This document shows, in pieces, positions 9,386-18,335 of a stretch of DNA of 64,000 nucleotides. Every line of letters begins with the position of its first letter. Positions within the stretch are counted from its first letter, which is position 1. The notes below the pieces were generated by a model that saw nothing but the letters and a program-made list of their open reading frames with translations, was not told the origin of the DNA and made no database searches. The stretch covers positions 1 to 64,000 of the forward strand of contig JAXDBU010000104.1 in the NCBI GenBank assembly GCA_034678485.1, given 5' to 3'. Origin of the DNA: PLanc-01 sp034678485 (GTDB lineage Bacteria; Planctomycetota; Phycisphaerae; Sedimentisphaerales; Anaerobacaceae). The position numbers and the translations under genes were made by a program.

Positions 9386-9471
9386 TGTCATTCCTGCACC
9401 AAGCAGGAATCCAGAAACGGTAGTACGCGACGTGTCCCAGGAAGTGGATTTCCGCTTCCGGGGGAATGACA
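9386..9471. repeat. Dispersed inverted-repeat element, family B
   Basis: The element starts TGTCATTCCTGC and ends GGGGGAATGACA, forming an imperfect hairpin with CAGGAATCCAG and GGATTTCCGC inside the arms. A related partial sequence (GGTCATTCCTGC) occurs inside the repeat at 59366-59535. Confidence 0.55.
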
Positions 9472-9678
9472 ACCCACGGTCCCACCGGACCTCCATTGCA
9501 TCCGCGTAAATGCGGACATGCACCCGGGTCCGTCCTTGCGGTCGGAAAATGTGGCCTGCGCATCGGCCTTGTGTTAAGATGATGCCCCCGACCTATGGCA
9601 GGCGTTTCTATAGGGTCGTTGGCTGTGACTATGGACCTGGAAGATGGTGGGGTGCATGTGAACAAGGAGATGCCCACG

Positions 9679-11055
9679 ATGCGAACGTGTCAATCGATTC
9701 TGTGCTTGCTGGTGGTCTCCTTTCTTCCGTCTGCGGCCTGGGCGCAGGCCGATCCGTTCCTCGTGGGCGCCTGCACGCATTTCAGCCAGGGCAAAGGGGT
9801 TCTCGACCGGAATATCGAGAGCCTCCGGCAGGCGGGCATCGCCTCGATTCGTGACGAGGTGGGCTGGGGTTCCGTCGAGCGTCAGAAGGGCAAGCTCGCC
9901 ATGCCCGAGAGCTTCGATGCGTACGTCCGCAAGGCCGCGGGCGCAGGGCTGCGCGTGCTGCTCATCCTCGACTACGCGAATCCCTTCTATGACGACGGCG
10001 ACCGGCCTCGCTCGCCCGAGGCGATTGAAGGGTTCTGTCGATACTGCGAGTTCGTCGTGAAGCACTTCGGCAGCGACGTCCGGCTGTACGAGATCTGGAA
10101 CGAGTGGGACATCGGCATCGGCCTGCCCAAGCGATACGACAAAGGCGGCTCGCCCGAGGACTACGTCAAGCTGCTCAAAGCGGTCTATCCGCGGATCAAG
10201 GCTGCCGATCCCGGCGTGACCGTCATCGCCGGCGCGTCCACGAGCGGCGCAGTCCAGAAGGGTTGGCTCGAAGAGATTGTCCAGCTCGGCGCCCTCGGCT
10301 TCTGCGACGCGATCTCGATCCACAGCTACAACTACAGCGACAAGTTCCCCGAGCGAGGTCCCGAGGCCTGTTCCGCCTGGATGGCGAGCGTGCAGGAAAT
10401 GCTCCGCAAATACAACGGGGGCAAGGACGTGCCGTTCCATGTCACGGAGATGGGCTGGCCGACCCACGTCGCCAGGCACGGGACTGATCCGGAGCTGTCC
10501 GCATCCTACCTGGCGAGACTGTACCTGCTGGCCCGCACGTCGCCGTCCTTCGCAGGCATCTGGTGGTACGATTTCCAGGACGATGGGTGGAACCCGCAGT
10601 ACAACGAGGACAACTTCGGCTTGGTCCGTCCCGATCTGACGCCCAAGCCTGCGTACCACGTCATGGCGGATATCTCCGCACTGGCTGCCCACGGACAGTT
10701 CGTGGATCGCCTGCCAACTCAGGACGAGAACCTCTGGGTCCTGCGGTTCAAGATGGGCCAGGATGATCGCTGGGCCCTCTGGTCCGCCGACGATCAGGAC
10801 CGTCAGGTTGTCCTGCAGACGGAGTTCGCGGATCGTTCCGTGACAATTCAGCAGACCGGGCAGGACGCCCGCCCGACGCAGTGGGGCTTCCGCGACTGGA
10901 CCGGTCGGGGCAGTGAGTACGCGCCCAATCGCCTGTCGCTGGTCGTCGGGCATCGGGCGGTCCTGCTCGGCGGCGATCTCTCCGGCGCATCGGTCGTCGA
11001 GGTTGTCCCGCGGTTTCGCGAGACTCTCGAAACAGGACAGGAACGCGGTTCTTAG
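9679..11055 (+). CDS. Secreted glycoside hydrolase-like protein (clan GH-A TIM barrel)
   Basis: The start at 9679 gives a signal peptide (MRTCQSILCLLVVSFLPSAAWA) and has AAGGAG 9 bases upstream; an ATG at 9670 would touch the ribosome site. The 458-residue product has the two clan GH-A signatures in the right order and spacing: YEIWNEWD near residue 140, holding the acid/base Glu after Asn, and HVTEMGWPTH near residue 255, holding the nucleophile Glu. WWYDFQDDG and NFGLVRPDLTPKPAY are typical barrel-end motifs of GH39/GH5-like proteins. A short beta domain follows. Substrate is not deducible; the neighbouring heparinase-like gene points to a uronic-acid-rich polysaccharide. Confidence 0.75.
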   Translation: MRTCQSILCLLVVSFLPSAAWAQADPFLVGACTHFSQGKGVLDRNIESLRQAGIASIRDEVGWGSVERQKGKLAMPESFDAYVRKAAGAGLRVLLILDYANPFYDDGDRPRSPEAIEGFCRYCEFVVKHFGSDVRLYEIWNEWDIGIGLPKRYDKGGSPEDYVKLLKAVYPRIKAADPGVTVIAGASTSGAVQKGWLEEIVQLGALGFCDAISIHSYNYSDKFPERGPEACSAWMASVQEMLRKYNGGKDVPFHVTEMGWPTHVARHGTDPELSASYLARLYLLARTSPSFAGIWWYDFQDDGWNPQYNEDNFGLVRPDLTPKPAYHVMADISALAAHGQFVDRLPTQDENLWVLRFKMGQDDRWALWSADDQDRQVVLQTEFADRSVTIQQTGQDARPTQWGFRDWTGRGSEYAPNRLSLVVGHRAVLLGGDLSGASVVEVVPRFRETLETGQERGS

Positions 11056-11082
11056 CGAACAACGGACGAACAGGAGGCTCAC

Positions 11083-13056
11083 ATGATGCAGACCCGTGTG
11101 CACAGCGGATTCTACGTTTTGTCATTCACCCTGGTCCTGTCGGCCGCGACAGCCCTGGCGGGACAGGATCGGTTCAGGCTCCGCGATCTGTATCCGCAGG
11201 AGAGGATCGCACAGATCCTGGTCCCGCGCGAGCAGTGGCGTCCGTGGCCCAAGGCCGGCGACCGCACCGCCTGGGAAAGCCTGCCCGAATCGGTGCGGAA
11301 GGACCTGATCGCCAATGGCGAGCAGTATCTCCGCTACGACTGGCCGGATTTGCCCGCTACGCTGTTCCTTGAATTCGCACGAGAAGGCAATCGCAGCCGC
11401 TACGAGCGCGAGCACTTTGCCCGCCGGGGGGCCCTGACCAATCTGCTGATTGCCGAGTGCGTCGAGGGCCAGGGCCGTTTCCTGGATGACATCGCCAACG
11501 GCGTCTGGGCCCTCTGCGAGGAGTCCTTCTGGGGTGTGCCCGCGCACGTCGGGGCGCAGAAGGCCGGCTCGGGCCTGCCCGATCCCGCGGAGCCGGTGGT
11601 GGACCTGTTCGCCGCCGAGACGGGCGAGAGCCTCGCCTGGACGTTCTACCTCCTGGGCGAGCAGCTCGACCGGGTCTCGCCGATGATCGGCAAACGAATC
11701 CAGCATGAGATGGACCGTCGGATCTTGACCCCGTGCTTCGAGCGGGACGATTTCGGATGGATGGGTTTCAAGGGCGGTCGGGTCAACAACTGGAATCCGT
11801 GGTGTAACGCGAGCTGGCTCACCTGCACGCTGCTCGTCGAGCCGAACGAGGTCCGGCGCACGACGTCGGTCGCCAGGATCGTTCGCAGTCTGGACCATTT
11901 CGTCGACGCCTACACCGACGACGGCGGCTGCGATGAGGGACCGGGGTACTGGAGCCGGGCGGGGGCCTCGCTGCTCGACTGCCTGGAGCTGCTCCACAGC
12001 GCCACGAAGGGCGGGATCGACGTGTGTGACCGACCTTTGGTCCAGGAGATTGGTCGCTATATCTACCGCGTCCACGTTGCAGACGACTGCTTCGTGAACT
12101 TCGCGGACGCCTCCGCCAGGGCGCACCCGCCCGCGGAGCTGGTGTACCGCTATGGCAAGCGGATCAGCGACGACCGGCTGGCCGGTTTCGGCGCGTACCT
12201 CCACAGCCGGGAGGACAAAGGGTTCGCAGGCAAGGGCGGATACACGGTCGGTCGATACCTGCCGGAGATCTTCCATTTCGTCGAGATCGAGGTCGCACAG
12301 GCAGCAGCGCCGCTGCCGAGAGATGTCTGGTTCGATGGCATCCAGGTGATGGCGGCCCGAGACACGGCAGGGACCGCCCAGGGTTGTTTTGTCGCGGCCA
12401 AGGGCGGCCACAACGCGGAGAGCCACAACCATAACGACGTCGGCAACTTCATCGTCTACGTGGACGGGCGGCCGATCCTCATCGACATCGGTGTCGAGAC
12501 CTACAGTCGCAAGACCTTCAGCTCGCAGCGATACGAGATCTGGACGATGCAGTCGGCCTGGCACAACCTGCCGACTCTCGACGGCGTGATGCAGAACCCC
12601 GGCCGACAATTCGCGGCGAAGGACGTCCGGTATGAGGCGGACGACGACCACACGCAGTTGCAGCTCGACATCGCAGGCGCCTACCCGGCCAAGGCCAATC
12701 TCAAGTCCTGGGTCCGCAGAATCCGCCTGAACCGGGGCAAGGGCATCGCGATTACCGAGGCCTATGTCCTGGAGAAACCGGCACAGGAGATCACGCTGAG
12801 CCTGGTGACGCCCTGCACGGTGACAGAGCAGGGAAGCGGCCGACTGAGGCTCCGAACCTTGGGTGAATCCCCCGTCGCAATGCAGATCGCGTATGACGGG
12901 GACAAGCTCAAACCGACAGTGGAGACGGTTCCCGTCGAGGACGGTCGTCTCCGTTCGGTCTGGCCCGAGCAGCTCACTCGCATTCTCCTGAAGGCCGAGA
13001 AGCCCACGATGCAGGATACGTGGACGGTGCGAATCGAACGGGCGCAGGACAAGTGA
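11083..13056 (+). CDS. Secreted heparinase II/III-like polysaccharide lyase
   Basis: The product has 657 residues and a signal peptide (hydrophobic segment to about residue 27), with AGGAGG just upstream. The N-terminal two thirds is an alpha-toroid with many Trp and Tyr residues (WNPWCNASWL, DEGPGYWSR). The C-terminal beta-sheet domain carries GGHNAESHNHNDVGNF near residue 445, the metal/substrate His-Asn motif of heparinase II/III-like lyases. Such enzymes cleave uronic-acid-containing chains by beta-elimination in the periplasm or outside. It sits 27 bases after the glycoside hydrolase gene in the same direction, so the two are probably co-transcribed. Confidence 0.83.
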   Translation: MMQTRVHSGFYVLSFTLVLSAATALAGQDRFRLRDLYPQERIAQILVPREQWRPWPKAGDRTAWESLPESVRKDLIANGEQYLRYDWPDLPATLFLEFAREGNRSRYEREHFARRGALTNLLIAECVEGQGRFLDDIANGVWALCEESFWGVPAHVGAQKAGSGLPDPAEPVVDLFAAETGESLAWTFYLLGEQLDRVSPMIGKRIQHEMDRRILTPCFERDDFGWMGFKGGRVNNWNPWCNASWLTCTLLVEPNEVRRTTSVARIVRSLDHFVDAYTDDGGCDEGPGYWSRAGASLLDCLELLHSATKGGIDVCDRPLVQEIGRYIYRVHVADDCFVNFADASARAHPPAELVYRYGKRISDDRLAGFGAYLHSREDKGFAGKGGYTVGRYLPEIFHFVEIEVAQAAAPLPRDVWFDGIQVMAARDTAGTAQGCFVAAKGGHNAESHNHNDVGNFIVYVDGRPILIDIGVETYSRKTFSSQRYEIWTMQSAWHNLPTLDGVMQNPGRQFAAKDVRYEADDDHTQLQLDIAGAYPAKANLKSWVRRIRLNRGKGIAITEAYVLEKPAQEITLSLVTPCTVTEQGSGRLRLRTLGESPVAMQIAYDGDKLKPTVETVPVEDGRLRSVWPEQLTRILLKAEKPTMQDTWTVRIERAQDK

Positions 13057-13093
13057 TACAGATCAGGAACAATCCGCACAAGAATTGAGACTT

Positions 13094-13184
13094 GTCATCC
13101 TGAGGCAAAGCCGAAGGATCTGGGCATCGGACGAGGGGGATCTCTCGTTCGGAGGCCAGATCCTTCGCTGACGCTCAGGATGAC
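13094..13184. repeat. Dispersed inverted-repeat element, family A (best-preserved copy)
   Basis: A near-perfect palindrome: GTCATCCTGAGGCAAAGCC and GAAGGATCTGG on the left mirror CCAGATCCTTCG and CTGACGCTCAGGATGAC on the right. It fills most of the gap between the lyase and maturase genes and could fold into a long hairpin in the transcript. Confidence 0.75.
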
Positions 13185-13221
13185 AGAAGAAGGATATCGC
13201 GGTCCAACAAGGTAGTCTGAG

Positions 13222-14364
13222 ATGCAACAGTTCACACTTCTGATCAAGCCTTCCGGCTCCGACTGCAATGTCGATTGCGCGTACTGCTTCTACAAGTCCC
13301 GCGCGTCGGAGATCGGACACGGCCGGCAGCGGATGAGCGACGAGGTCCTCGAACGGCTCGTCAAGGACTACCTCGGTCTGCGGTTTCCCTTGTCGGGCTT
13401 CGCGTGGCAGGGGGGCGAGCCGACCCTGATGGGCCTGGACTTCTTCCTGAAGGCGGTCGAACTGCAAAAGCGTTACGGCGTCGCGGGCCAGGAGGTTGGC
13501 AACTCGATCCAGACCAATGCGATCCTCCTGGACAACGCCGACTGGTGTCGGTTCCTGCGCGAGAACAAGTTCCTCGCGGGCGTCAGCATCGACGGGCCCA
13601 AGGAACTGCACGACCGCTACCGGCGCGACTTGGGCGGTCACGGGACATGGGACCGCGTCATGGCCGCGATCCGCCGGATGAAGGACTCCGGTGTCGAGTA
13701 CAACACGCTGACGCTCGTCAATCGCCTGACCGCGGACCACCCCGACGAGATCTTCGACTTTCTGGTCGGACTCGGCGTCCGGTATCTGCAATTCATCCCC
13801 TGTGTCGAGGTGGACCCGCAGACGGGCCGGGTCGCGGAGTTCTCCGTGACGCCCAAGCGGTACGGCGAGTTCCTGTGCCGGGTCTTTGACCGCTGGATCG
13901 CGTTCGGACCCGACAAGCTCAGCATTCGGGACTTCGACTCGGTCCTGTGCCACTGCATCGGCGGGCGACACACCATCTGCACCTTCGACCGGCAGTGCAG
14001 CCAGTACGTCGTCGTCGAGCACCGGGGCGATGTCTTCCCTTGTGATTTCTTCGTCGAGCCGAAGTGGTGCCTGGGCAACATCTTCGAGACGCCCATCGAG
14101 CAGCTCGCAAACTGTGCCCAGAAGAAGGCATTCGCTCGCATGAAGGGGAACCTCGCGAACAAGTGCCTGGTCTGTCGGCACCTGGCGATCTGCCGGGGCG
14201 GGTGCATGAAGGACCGTGCGCCGTTCGACAGGGACAACTATGGGCGGGAAAGCTGTTTCTGCGAGAGTTACCGTCAGTTCTTCGATTATGCGATGCCTCG
14301 ATTCCTGCACGTGGCGGCCCAAATCCGCAGCGGCGCCCTTGTCAGGCCGGGGCAATTGACCTAA
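13222..14364 (+). CDS. Anaerobic sulfatase maturase (radical SAM, SPASM)
   Basis: This enzyme converts the active-site Cys or Ser of type I sulfatases to formylglycine using S-adenosylmethionine radicals. The 380-residue protein begins with the radical SAM motif CNVDCAYC (Cys15, 19, 22), followed by WQGGEPTLMGLDFF near residue 70. The C-terminal third has the Cys-rich auxiliary-cluster pattern of the family: CSQY, DVFPCDFFV, CLVCRHLAICRGGC and ESCFCESY. Length matches anSME proteins (370-400). No sulfatase gene is in the window, so the substrates must be encoded elsewhere; the location next to a lyase and a glycosidase fits degradation of sulfated polysaccharide. Confidence 0.9.
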   Translation: MQQFTLLIKPSGSDCNVDCAYCFYKSRASEIGHGRQRMSDEVLERLVKDYLGLRFPLSGFAWQGGEPTLMGLDFFLKAVELQKRYGVAGQEVGNSIQTNAILLDNADWCRFLRENKFLAGVSIDGPKELHDRYRRDLGGHGTWDRVMAAIRRMKDSGVEYNTLTLVNRLTADHPDEIFDFLVGLGVRYLQFIPCVEVDPQTGRVAEFSVTPKRYGEFLCRVFDRWIAFGPDKLSIRDFDSVLCHCIGGRHTICTFDRQCSQYVVVEHRGDVFPCDFFVEPKWCLGNIFETPIEQLANCAQKKAFARMKGNLANKCLVCRHLAICRGGCMKDRAPFDRDNYGRESCFCESYRQFFDYAMPRFLHVAAQIRSGALVRPGQLT

Positions 14365-14394
14365 CATGGTGTCGCCGAAAGAATTGAAAGGACC

Positions 14395-15360
14395 ATGAAT
14401 ATGGCACAGGTTGATCGCAGAGCGTTTCTGACGGGTTCTGTTGCGGCCCTGGCGGGAGTGGGCGCCGCCGGTTGCGCCACCCAGAAGGCAGTCACATCCA
14501 CATCCGAGTCGAAGACGCAGCGAGGCAATCGGATTGCCGTCGCGACGTATTCCTTCTGGCAGTTCAAAGACGATCGGAAGATGCCCATCGAGAAATGCAT
14601 CGACGAGGCCGCCCGCATGGGATTCGACGGCGTCGACATCCTGCTGCGACAGATCGACGGCGAGCCGAATGTGGACAACGCCTACTTGCAGAAGCTCAAG
14701 CGCCACGCGTTGATCAACGGCCTGGACCTGTGCAATCTGTCCACGCACCAGAGCTTCGTCTCGCCGGACGAGGCCAAACGACAGGAGAACATCGATCTGA
14801 CGATCAGGCAGATCGAAATCGCGTACCGGCTCGGCATCCCGATCATCCGCGTCAACACAGGTCGCTGGGGCACCAGCGGCAGTTTCGACGAACTCATGGC
14901 CAACCGCGGCGTCGAACCTGTCCTGCCCGGCTACACCGAGGGGGACGGCTTCAAGTGGGTGATCGACTCGCTGGAGAAGTGTCTGCCAAGAGCCGAGGAG
15001 TGCGGCGTCATTCTCGGTCTGGAGAACCACTGGGGACTCGCCCGGACTCCCGAGGGCCTGCTGCGGATCGTCAACGCGGTCAACTCGCCCTGGCTGCGGG
15101 TCCTCCTCGACACCGGCAACTTCCTGGAAGACCCCTACGACAAGCTGGAAATGTGCGCGCCGCAGACCGTCTTCATGCAGGCGAAAACCTACTACGGCCG
15201 CGGCCTGTGGTATACGCTCGACCTCGACTACGAGCGAATCGCCCGGATCATGAAGAAGCACGATTACCAGGGCTACGTCTCGCTCGAATTCGAGGGCAAT
15301 GAGGACTGGCGGACCGCGATCCCGAAGGGCCTGGCCCTGCTGCGCAAGGCGTTCAGTTGA
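14395..15360 (+). CDS. TAT-exported sugar phosphate isomerase/epimerase-like TIM-barrel protein
   Basis: The 321-residue protein starts with a twin-arginine signal (DRRAFLTGSVAALAGVGAAGC), which may also be a lipoprotein signal. The mature part resembles xylose-isomerase-like AP-endonuclease-2 barrels: MGFDGVDILLRQ near residue 85, LGLENHWGLARTPEGLL near 205, RVLLDTGNF near 235 and GYVSLEFEGNEDW near 295. The Glu and Asp in these strands would bind a divalent metal. Such proteins isomerise or epimerise sugars or cyclitols; the substrate is unknown. It follows the maturase gene by 30 bases and has GAAAGGACC upstream of the ATG. Confidence 0.78.
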   Translation: MNMAQVDRRAFLTGSVAALAGVGAAGCATQKAVTSTSESKTQRGNRIAVATYSFWQFKDDRKMPIEKCIDEAARMGFDGVDILLRQIDGEPNVDNAYLQKLKRHALINGLDLCNLSTHQSFVSPDEAKRQENIDLTIRQIEIAYRLGIPIIRVNTGRWGTSGSFDELMANRGVEPVLPGYTEGDGFKWVIDSLEKCLPRAEECGVILGLENHWGLARTPEGLLRIVNAVNSPWLRVLLDTGNFLEDPYDKLEMCAPQTVFMQAKTYYGRGLWYTLDLDYERIARIMKKHDYQGYVSLEFEGNEDWRTAIPKGLALLRKAFS

Positions 15361-15555
15361 CGAGAAAGGGACTGCTTCGAGCGGAAGGAGCCTGATTGCC
15401 GTGCCAAGCCGTTGGACGGACAAACCCGCGGGGATCCGGTGCGTATACTGACAGACGGGCTTGCCGGACGAGGTCTTGTCCGGCCAGTCAGTCTCGTTTG
15501 TGCAGACCAAGATGCCGGAAGCAGTGCCGATTGTCCTTATCGCAGGAGAAGCCCG

Positions 15556-16695
15556 ATGCGCAGACCAATCCTCGTTTCGATCCTTGCTGTTGTCGCGATT
15601 TCGTCCGCAGTCACTGTCCGTGCAGCGGCCTCCGCGTCGGCTCCCGAGCCGATCCAGACACTCGCAATCGGGGCTGCCGCGCCGGATTTTGCCCTGCCGG
15701 GCGTGGACGGGCGAACGCACAGGCTCTCCGAGTACAGCCGGGCCAAGGTCCTCGTCGTGGTGTTCACCTGCAATCACTGCCCGACGGCCCAGGCCTATGA
15801 ACACCGGATCGCGAAGCTGGCTGCCGACTACAGGAAACAAGGGGTAGTCCTCGTCGCGATCTCGCCGAACGATCCCAAGGCGGTCCGCCTCGACGAGCTG
15901 GGCTACACGGACGTGGGCGATTCGTTCGCCGACATGAAGATCCGGGCCAAGGATCGCGACTTCACGTTCCCCTACCTGTACGATGGTCGCGAGCAGGAAG
16001 TGTCCAAAGCGTATGGTCCCATTGCCACGCCGCACGTCTTTGTCTTCGATACGGATCGCAAGCTCCGCTACGTCGGTCGCGTCGATGACAACGAGCGCGA
16101 CCCCAATTCAGTCAAATCACACGAGGCCCGCAACGCGATCGAGGCCCTGCTGGCGGGGAAACCCGTGCCCGTCGAGACGACCAAGCCCGCCGGCTGCTCG
16201 ATCAAGTGGTCCGACAAGCGGGACTCGGTCAAGCAGGCGTTCGAGAGATGGGCCCAGGAGCCCGTGGTGTCGAGCACGATCAGACTTGATGAAGTCAGGG
16301 GACTCCTCAAGAACGAGACGAACAAGCTTCGATTCGTCAATATCTGGTCGCTCAGGTGTCCGCCGTGCGTTGCGGAGTTCCCGGATCTTGTCGAGATCAA
16401 TCGCATGTATCGCGGGCGGGACTTCGAAATGGTGAGCATTAACGTGGACGGCCTGGAAGGCAGAGGCAAAGCACATCAGTTCCTCAAGAGCAAAGAGGCC
16501 TCGTTCACGAACTACATGTACAACGGTGACGATCACGCCTTCCTCAGGGCAGTGGATCCGAACTGGGCCGGGGCCGTCCCCTATACCCTCCTGATCCAAC
16601 CTGGCGGCGAGATTCTCCACACACATCTCGGGAAGATCGAGCCACTCCAAATGAAGCAAGTCATCGTGGGCTACCTCGGCCGCACGTACCGGTAA
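15556..16695 (+). CDS. Secreted double thioredoxin-fold protein (redoxin plus TlpA-like)
   Basis: The start at 15556 begins a signal peptide (MRRPILVSILAVVAISSAVTV) and has GGAGAAG upstream, giving 379 residues. The first domain (about 35-195) is AhpC/TSA-like: APDFALPGVDGRTHRLSEY, then TCNHCPTAQ with a CxxC pair near residue 72. A second thioredoxin domain (about 245-375) has NIWSLRCPPCVAEFPDLVEI, the CPPC site typical of TlpA/ResA-type reductants. Periplasmic disulfide or thioether reduction is likely. Two redox sites in one chain could relay electrons; I have no evidence for the partner. Confidence 0.78.
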   Translation: MRRPILVSILAVVAISSAVTVRAAASASAPEPIQTLAIGAAAPDFALPGVDGRTHRLSEYSRAKVLVVVFTCNHCPTAQAYEHRIAKLAADYRKQGVVLVAISPNDPKAVRLDELGYTDVGDSFADMKIRAKDRDFTFPYLYDGREQEVSKAYGPIATPHVFVFDTDRKLRYVGRVDDNERDPNSVKSHEARNAIEALLAGKPVPVETTKPAGCSIKWSDKRDSVKQAFERWAQEPVVSSTIRLDEVRGLLKNETNKLRFVNIWSLRCPPCVAEFPDLVEINRMYRGRDFEMVSINVDGLEGRGKAHQFLKSKEASFTNYMYNGDDHAFLRAVDPNWAGAVPYTLLIQPGGEILHTHLGKIEPLQMKQVIVGYLGRTYR

Positions 16696-16762
16696 GACGG
16701 TCCCGACCCGATAAGCGACCGCCTGGGGCCGGGCGGAAGAACGAACCACATTGCTGCTCGTC

Positions 16763-16792
16763 GGCCGGATGCTTCACTTCGTTCAGCATGAC
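16763..16792. repeat. Half copy of inverted-repeat family A
   Basis: Only the right arm (ATGCTTCACTTCGTTCAGCA plus TGAC) is recognisable; the left arm has decayed or was never present. It lies in the gap between the double thioredoxin gene and the MFS gene. Confidence 0.45.
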
Positions 16793-16932
16793 CATTCCGC
16801 CGCGGGTGGCAGAACACTTGGTCACACACAGCCTGTCCGGTCTGCGTTTTAGCCATTGCACTTCCATGTGAATCCGATATGCTTTCGGGCTTACGCCCGT
16901 CGTTGGGCCTCTCGGAGTGTGACTGAATCCCT

Positions 16933-18150
16933 ATGAATCCACGATCCCTTCGCGTGCAATGGACACAACTGATCGTTCTCTCGGGCATCCATTTTCTGGT
17001 GGACATGTTCGGGAACATGCTGCCTGCGATTCTGCCGGTGATGCGCTCGCAGTTTGCGATGAAGCTGGCGACCGGCGGGTCGATTATGGCAGCGCTGTCT
17101 TTGGCCGCCAACGGCGTGCAGGTCCTCACTGGCGGCCTGAGAGCGGATAAGACCTCGCCGTTGTTTCTCCACGTCGGCATGATCCTGGCCGCGAGCATTT
17201 GTCTGATTTTCCTGGTCCCCACCTCCCTGGCGGGAATCGTTCTGCTCTTTGGCCTGGGCGTCGTGAGCGGCTCCGGCATCGCGATCACCCATCCGGAAGG
17301 GCTCCGAGCGGTGCACACGCTCGACCGGATCTCACCTGCCTTGAGCACAGCGGTCTTCATGACCTCCGGGTTCTTCGGGTTGGCCAGTGGCGGGATCATC
17401 TCCGCTGCGCTCGTCTCCTCCTACGGACTCCAGGGGCTTTTTCCACTGGTGGTCGGTCCTGTCGTGGGTGTGGTTCTGCTTCTCGCCGTGAGGGTCCGCC
17501 TTTCCACCGAACAGTCCAACGCGGATCCCGCCAGTTCGCGGGCACAATCTCGACGTGATTCGCTGCCGTTCTGGAAGGTGCTATTGATCGGGCTGCCGGC
17601 GGGTATCTCGACGACGGTCGTTCTGCAGCTTATGCCGACCTATCTGAACGAATTGGGCTTCCCATTGAAGTTCGGCGGTTTCTCGACCGCGATGTTCGGC
17701 TGGGGCGGAGCCGTGGGCCCGTTCCTTTGGGCTGCACTGGCCCGTAAGAGGGGGGATCTGACGTGCTCTGCCTGGGCGTTCCTGCTCTCGTTTCCCCTGA
17801 TAACGTTGTACGTGGTGTTTGCCGCGTATCATCAGGCCGTATGGCTGTTGCTCGGAGTGGGTTTCTGCTCGATGTCCGCGTACATTCTGACGATCACCCT
17901 GGCCCGCGACGCACACGGGGCGAATCTTGGGCGTCGCATGGCGCTCATCGTGGGGGGCACGTGGGGGATCGCCATGGTTGCCTTCCTGGTCTTGGCTGCA
18001 GTGGCGGACCTCGTGGGAACAGGTCCGGTTCTGAAACTCACCCCGGCGGGCTATCTGATCTCGGCGGTCCTTGCTTTCTGGGTGCTTCGCCAGCATCCGG
18101 AATCGGCGCGGTGTCGCACGGTGACGCCGGTTCTTGAGACGCCGGCATGA
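16933..18150 (+). CDS. Major facilitator superfamily transporter
   Basis: The 405-residue protein has about 12 hydrophobic helices with a central hydrophilic loop (residues about 190-205) after helix 6, the MFS plan. The N-terminal segment (SGIHFLVDMFGNMLPAILP) and the loop GITHPEGLRA-like region resemble the fosmidomycin-resistance/oxalate-formate branch. Substrate is unknown. It is preceded by 237 bases with a half repeat and converges with truB. It does not look co-transcribed with the polysaccharide genes upstream. Confidence 0.8.
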   Translation: MNPRSLRVQWTQLIVLSGIHFLVDMFGNMLPAILPVMRSQFAMKLATGGSIMAALSLAANGVQVLTGGLRADKTSPLFLHVGMILAASICLIFLVPTSLAGIVLLFGLGVVSGSGIAITHPEGLRAVHTLDRISPALSTAVFMTSGFFGLASGGIISAALVSSYGLQGLFPLVVGPVVGVVLLLAVRVRLSTEQSNADPASSRAQSRRDSLPFWKVLLIGLPAGISTTVVLQLMPTYLNELGFPLKFGGFSTAMFGWGGAVGPFLWAALARKRGDLTCSAWAFLLSFPLITLYVVFAAYHQAVWLLLGVGFCSMSAYILTITLARDAHGANLGRRMALIVGGTWGIAMVAFLVLAAVADLVGTGPVLKLTPAGYLISAVLAFWVLRQHPESARCRTVTPVLETPA

Positions 18151-18261
18151 GAATACGAGGAGTACGTGGGCCGGAAAGCGGCCTTGCTCTGGACACTGCA
18201 CAACGTCCGCTCCGCAGGCATCCAGGACAATCGCTGGCAGCTCGAAGTCGAAGGTCCATTC

Positions 18262-18294
18262 TTGGGCCGGATGCTCCGCGGTGCTCAGCATGAC
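18262..18294. repeat. Half copy of inverted-repeat family A, diverged
   Basis: TTGGGCCGGATGCT followed by TGCTCAGCATGACG matches the right arm of family A. It sits between the convergent MFS and truB genes. Confidence 0.4.
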
Positions 18295-18335
18295 GAGAAA
18301 CTGTCCGATGTCACAGCGGTCCTCACGGATCGACG

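Larger units (their letters stand above)
9160..9678. other. Intergenic region (519 bp) carrying two dispersed inverted repeats
   Basis: No gene is visible. The stretch contains two palindromic elements (9209-9306 and 9386-9471) described separately. The rest, about 9472-9660, has no structure I recognise; the ribosome site of the next gene is AAGGAG at 9664-9669. Confidence 0.6.

Noticed and set aside
13063..16035. A 990-residue open frame on the minus strand
   Set aside because: It lies antisense to the maturase, isomerase and redoxin genes, all of which are recognisable on the plus strand; its translation has no motif.
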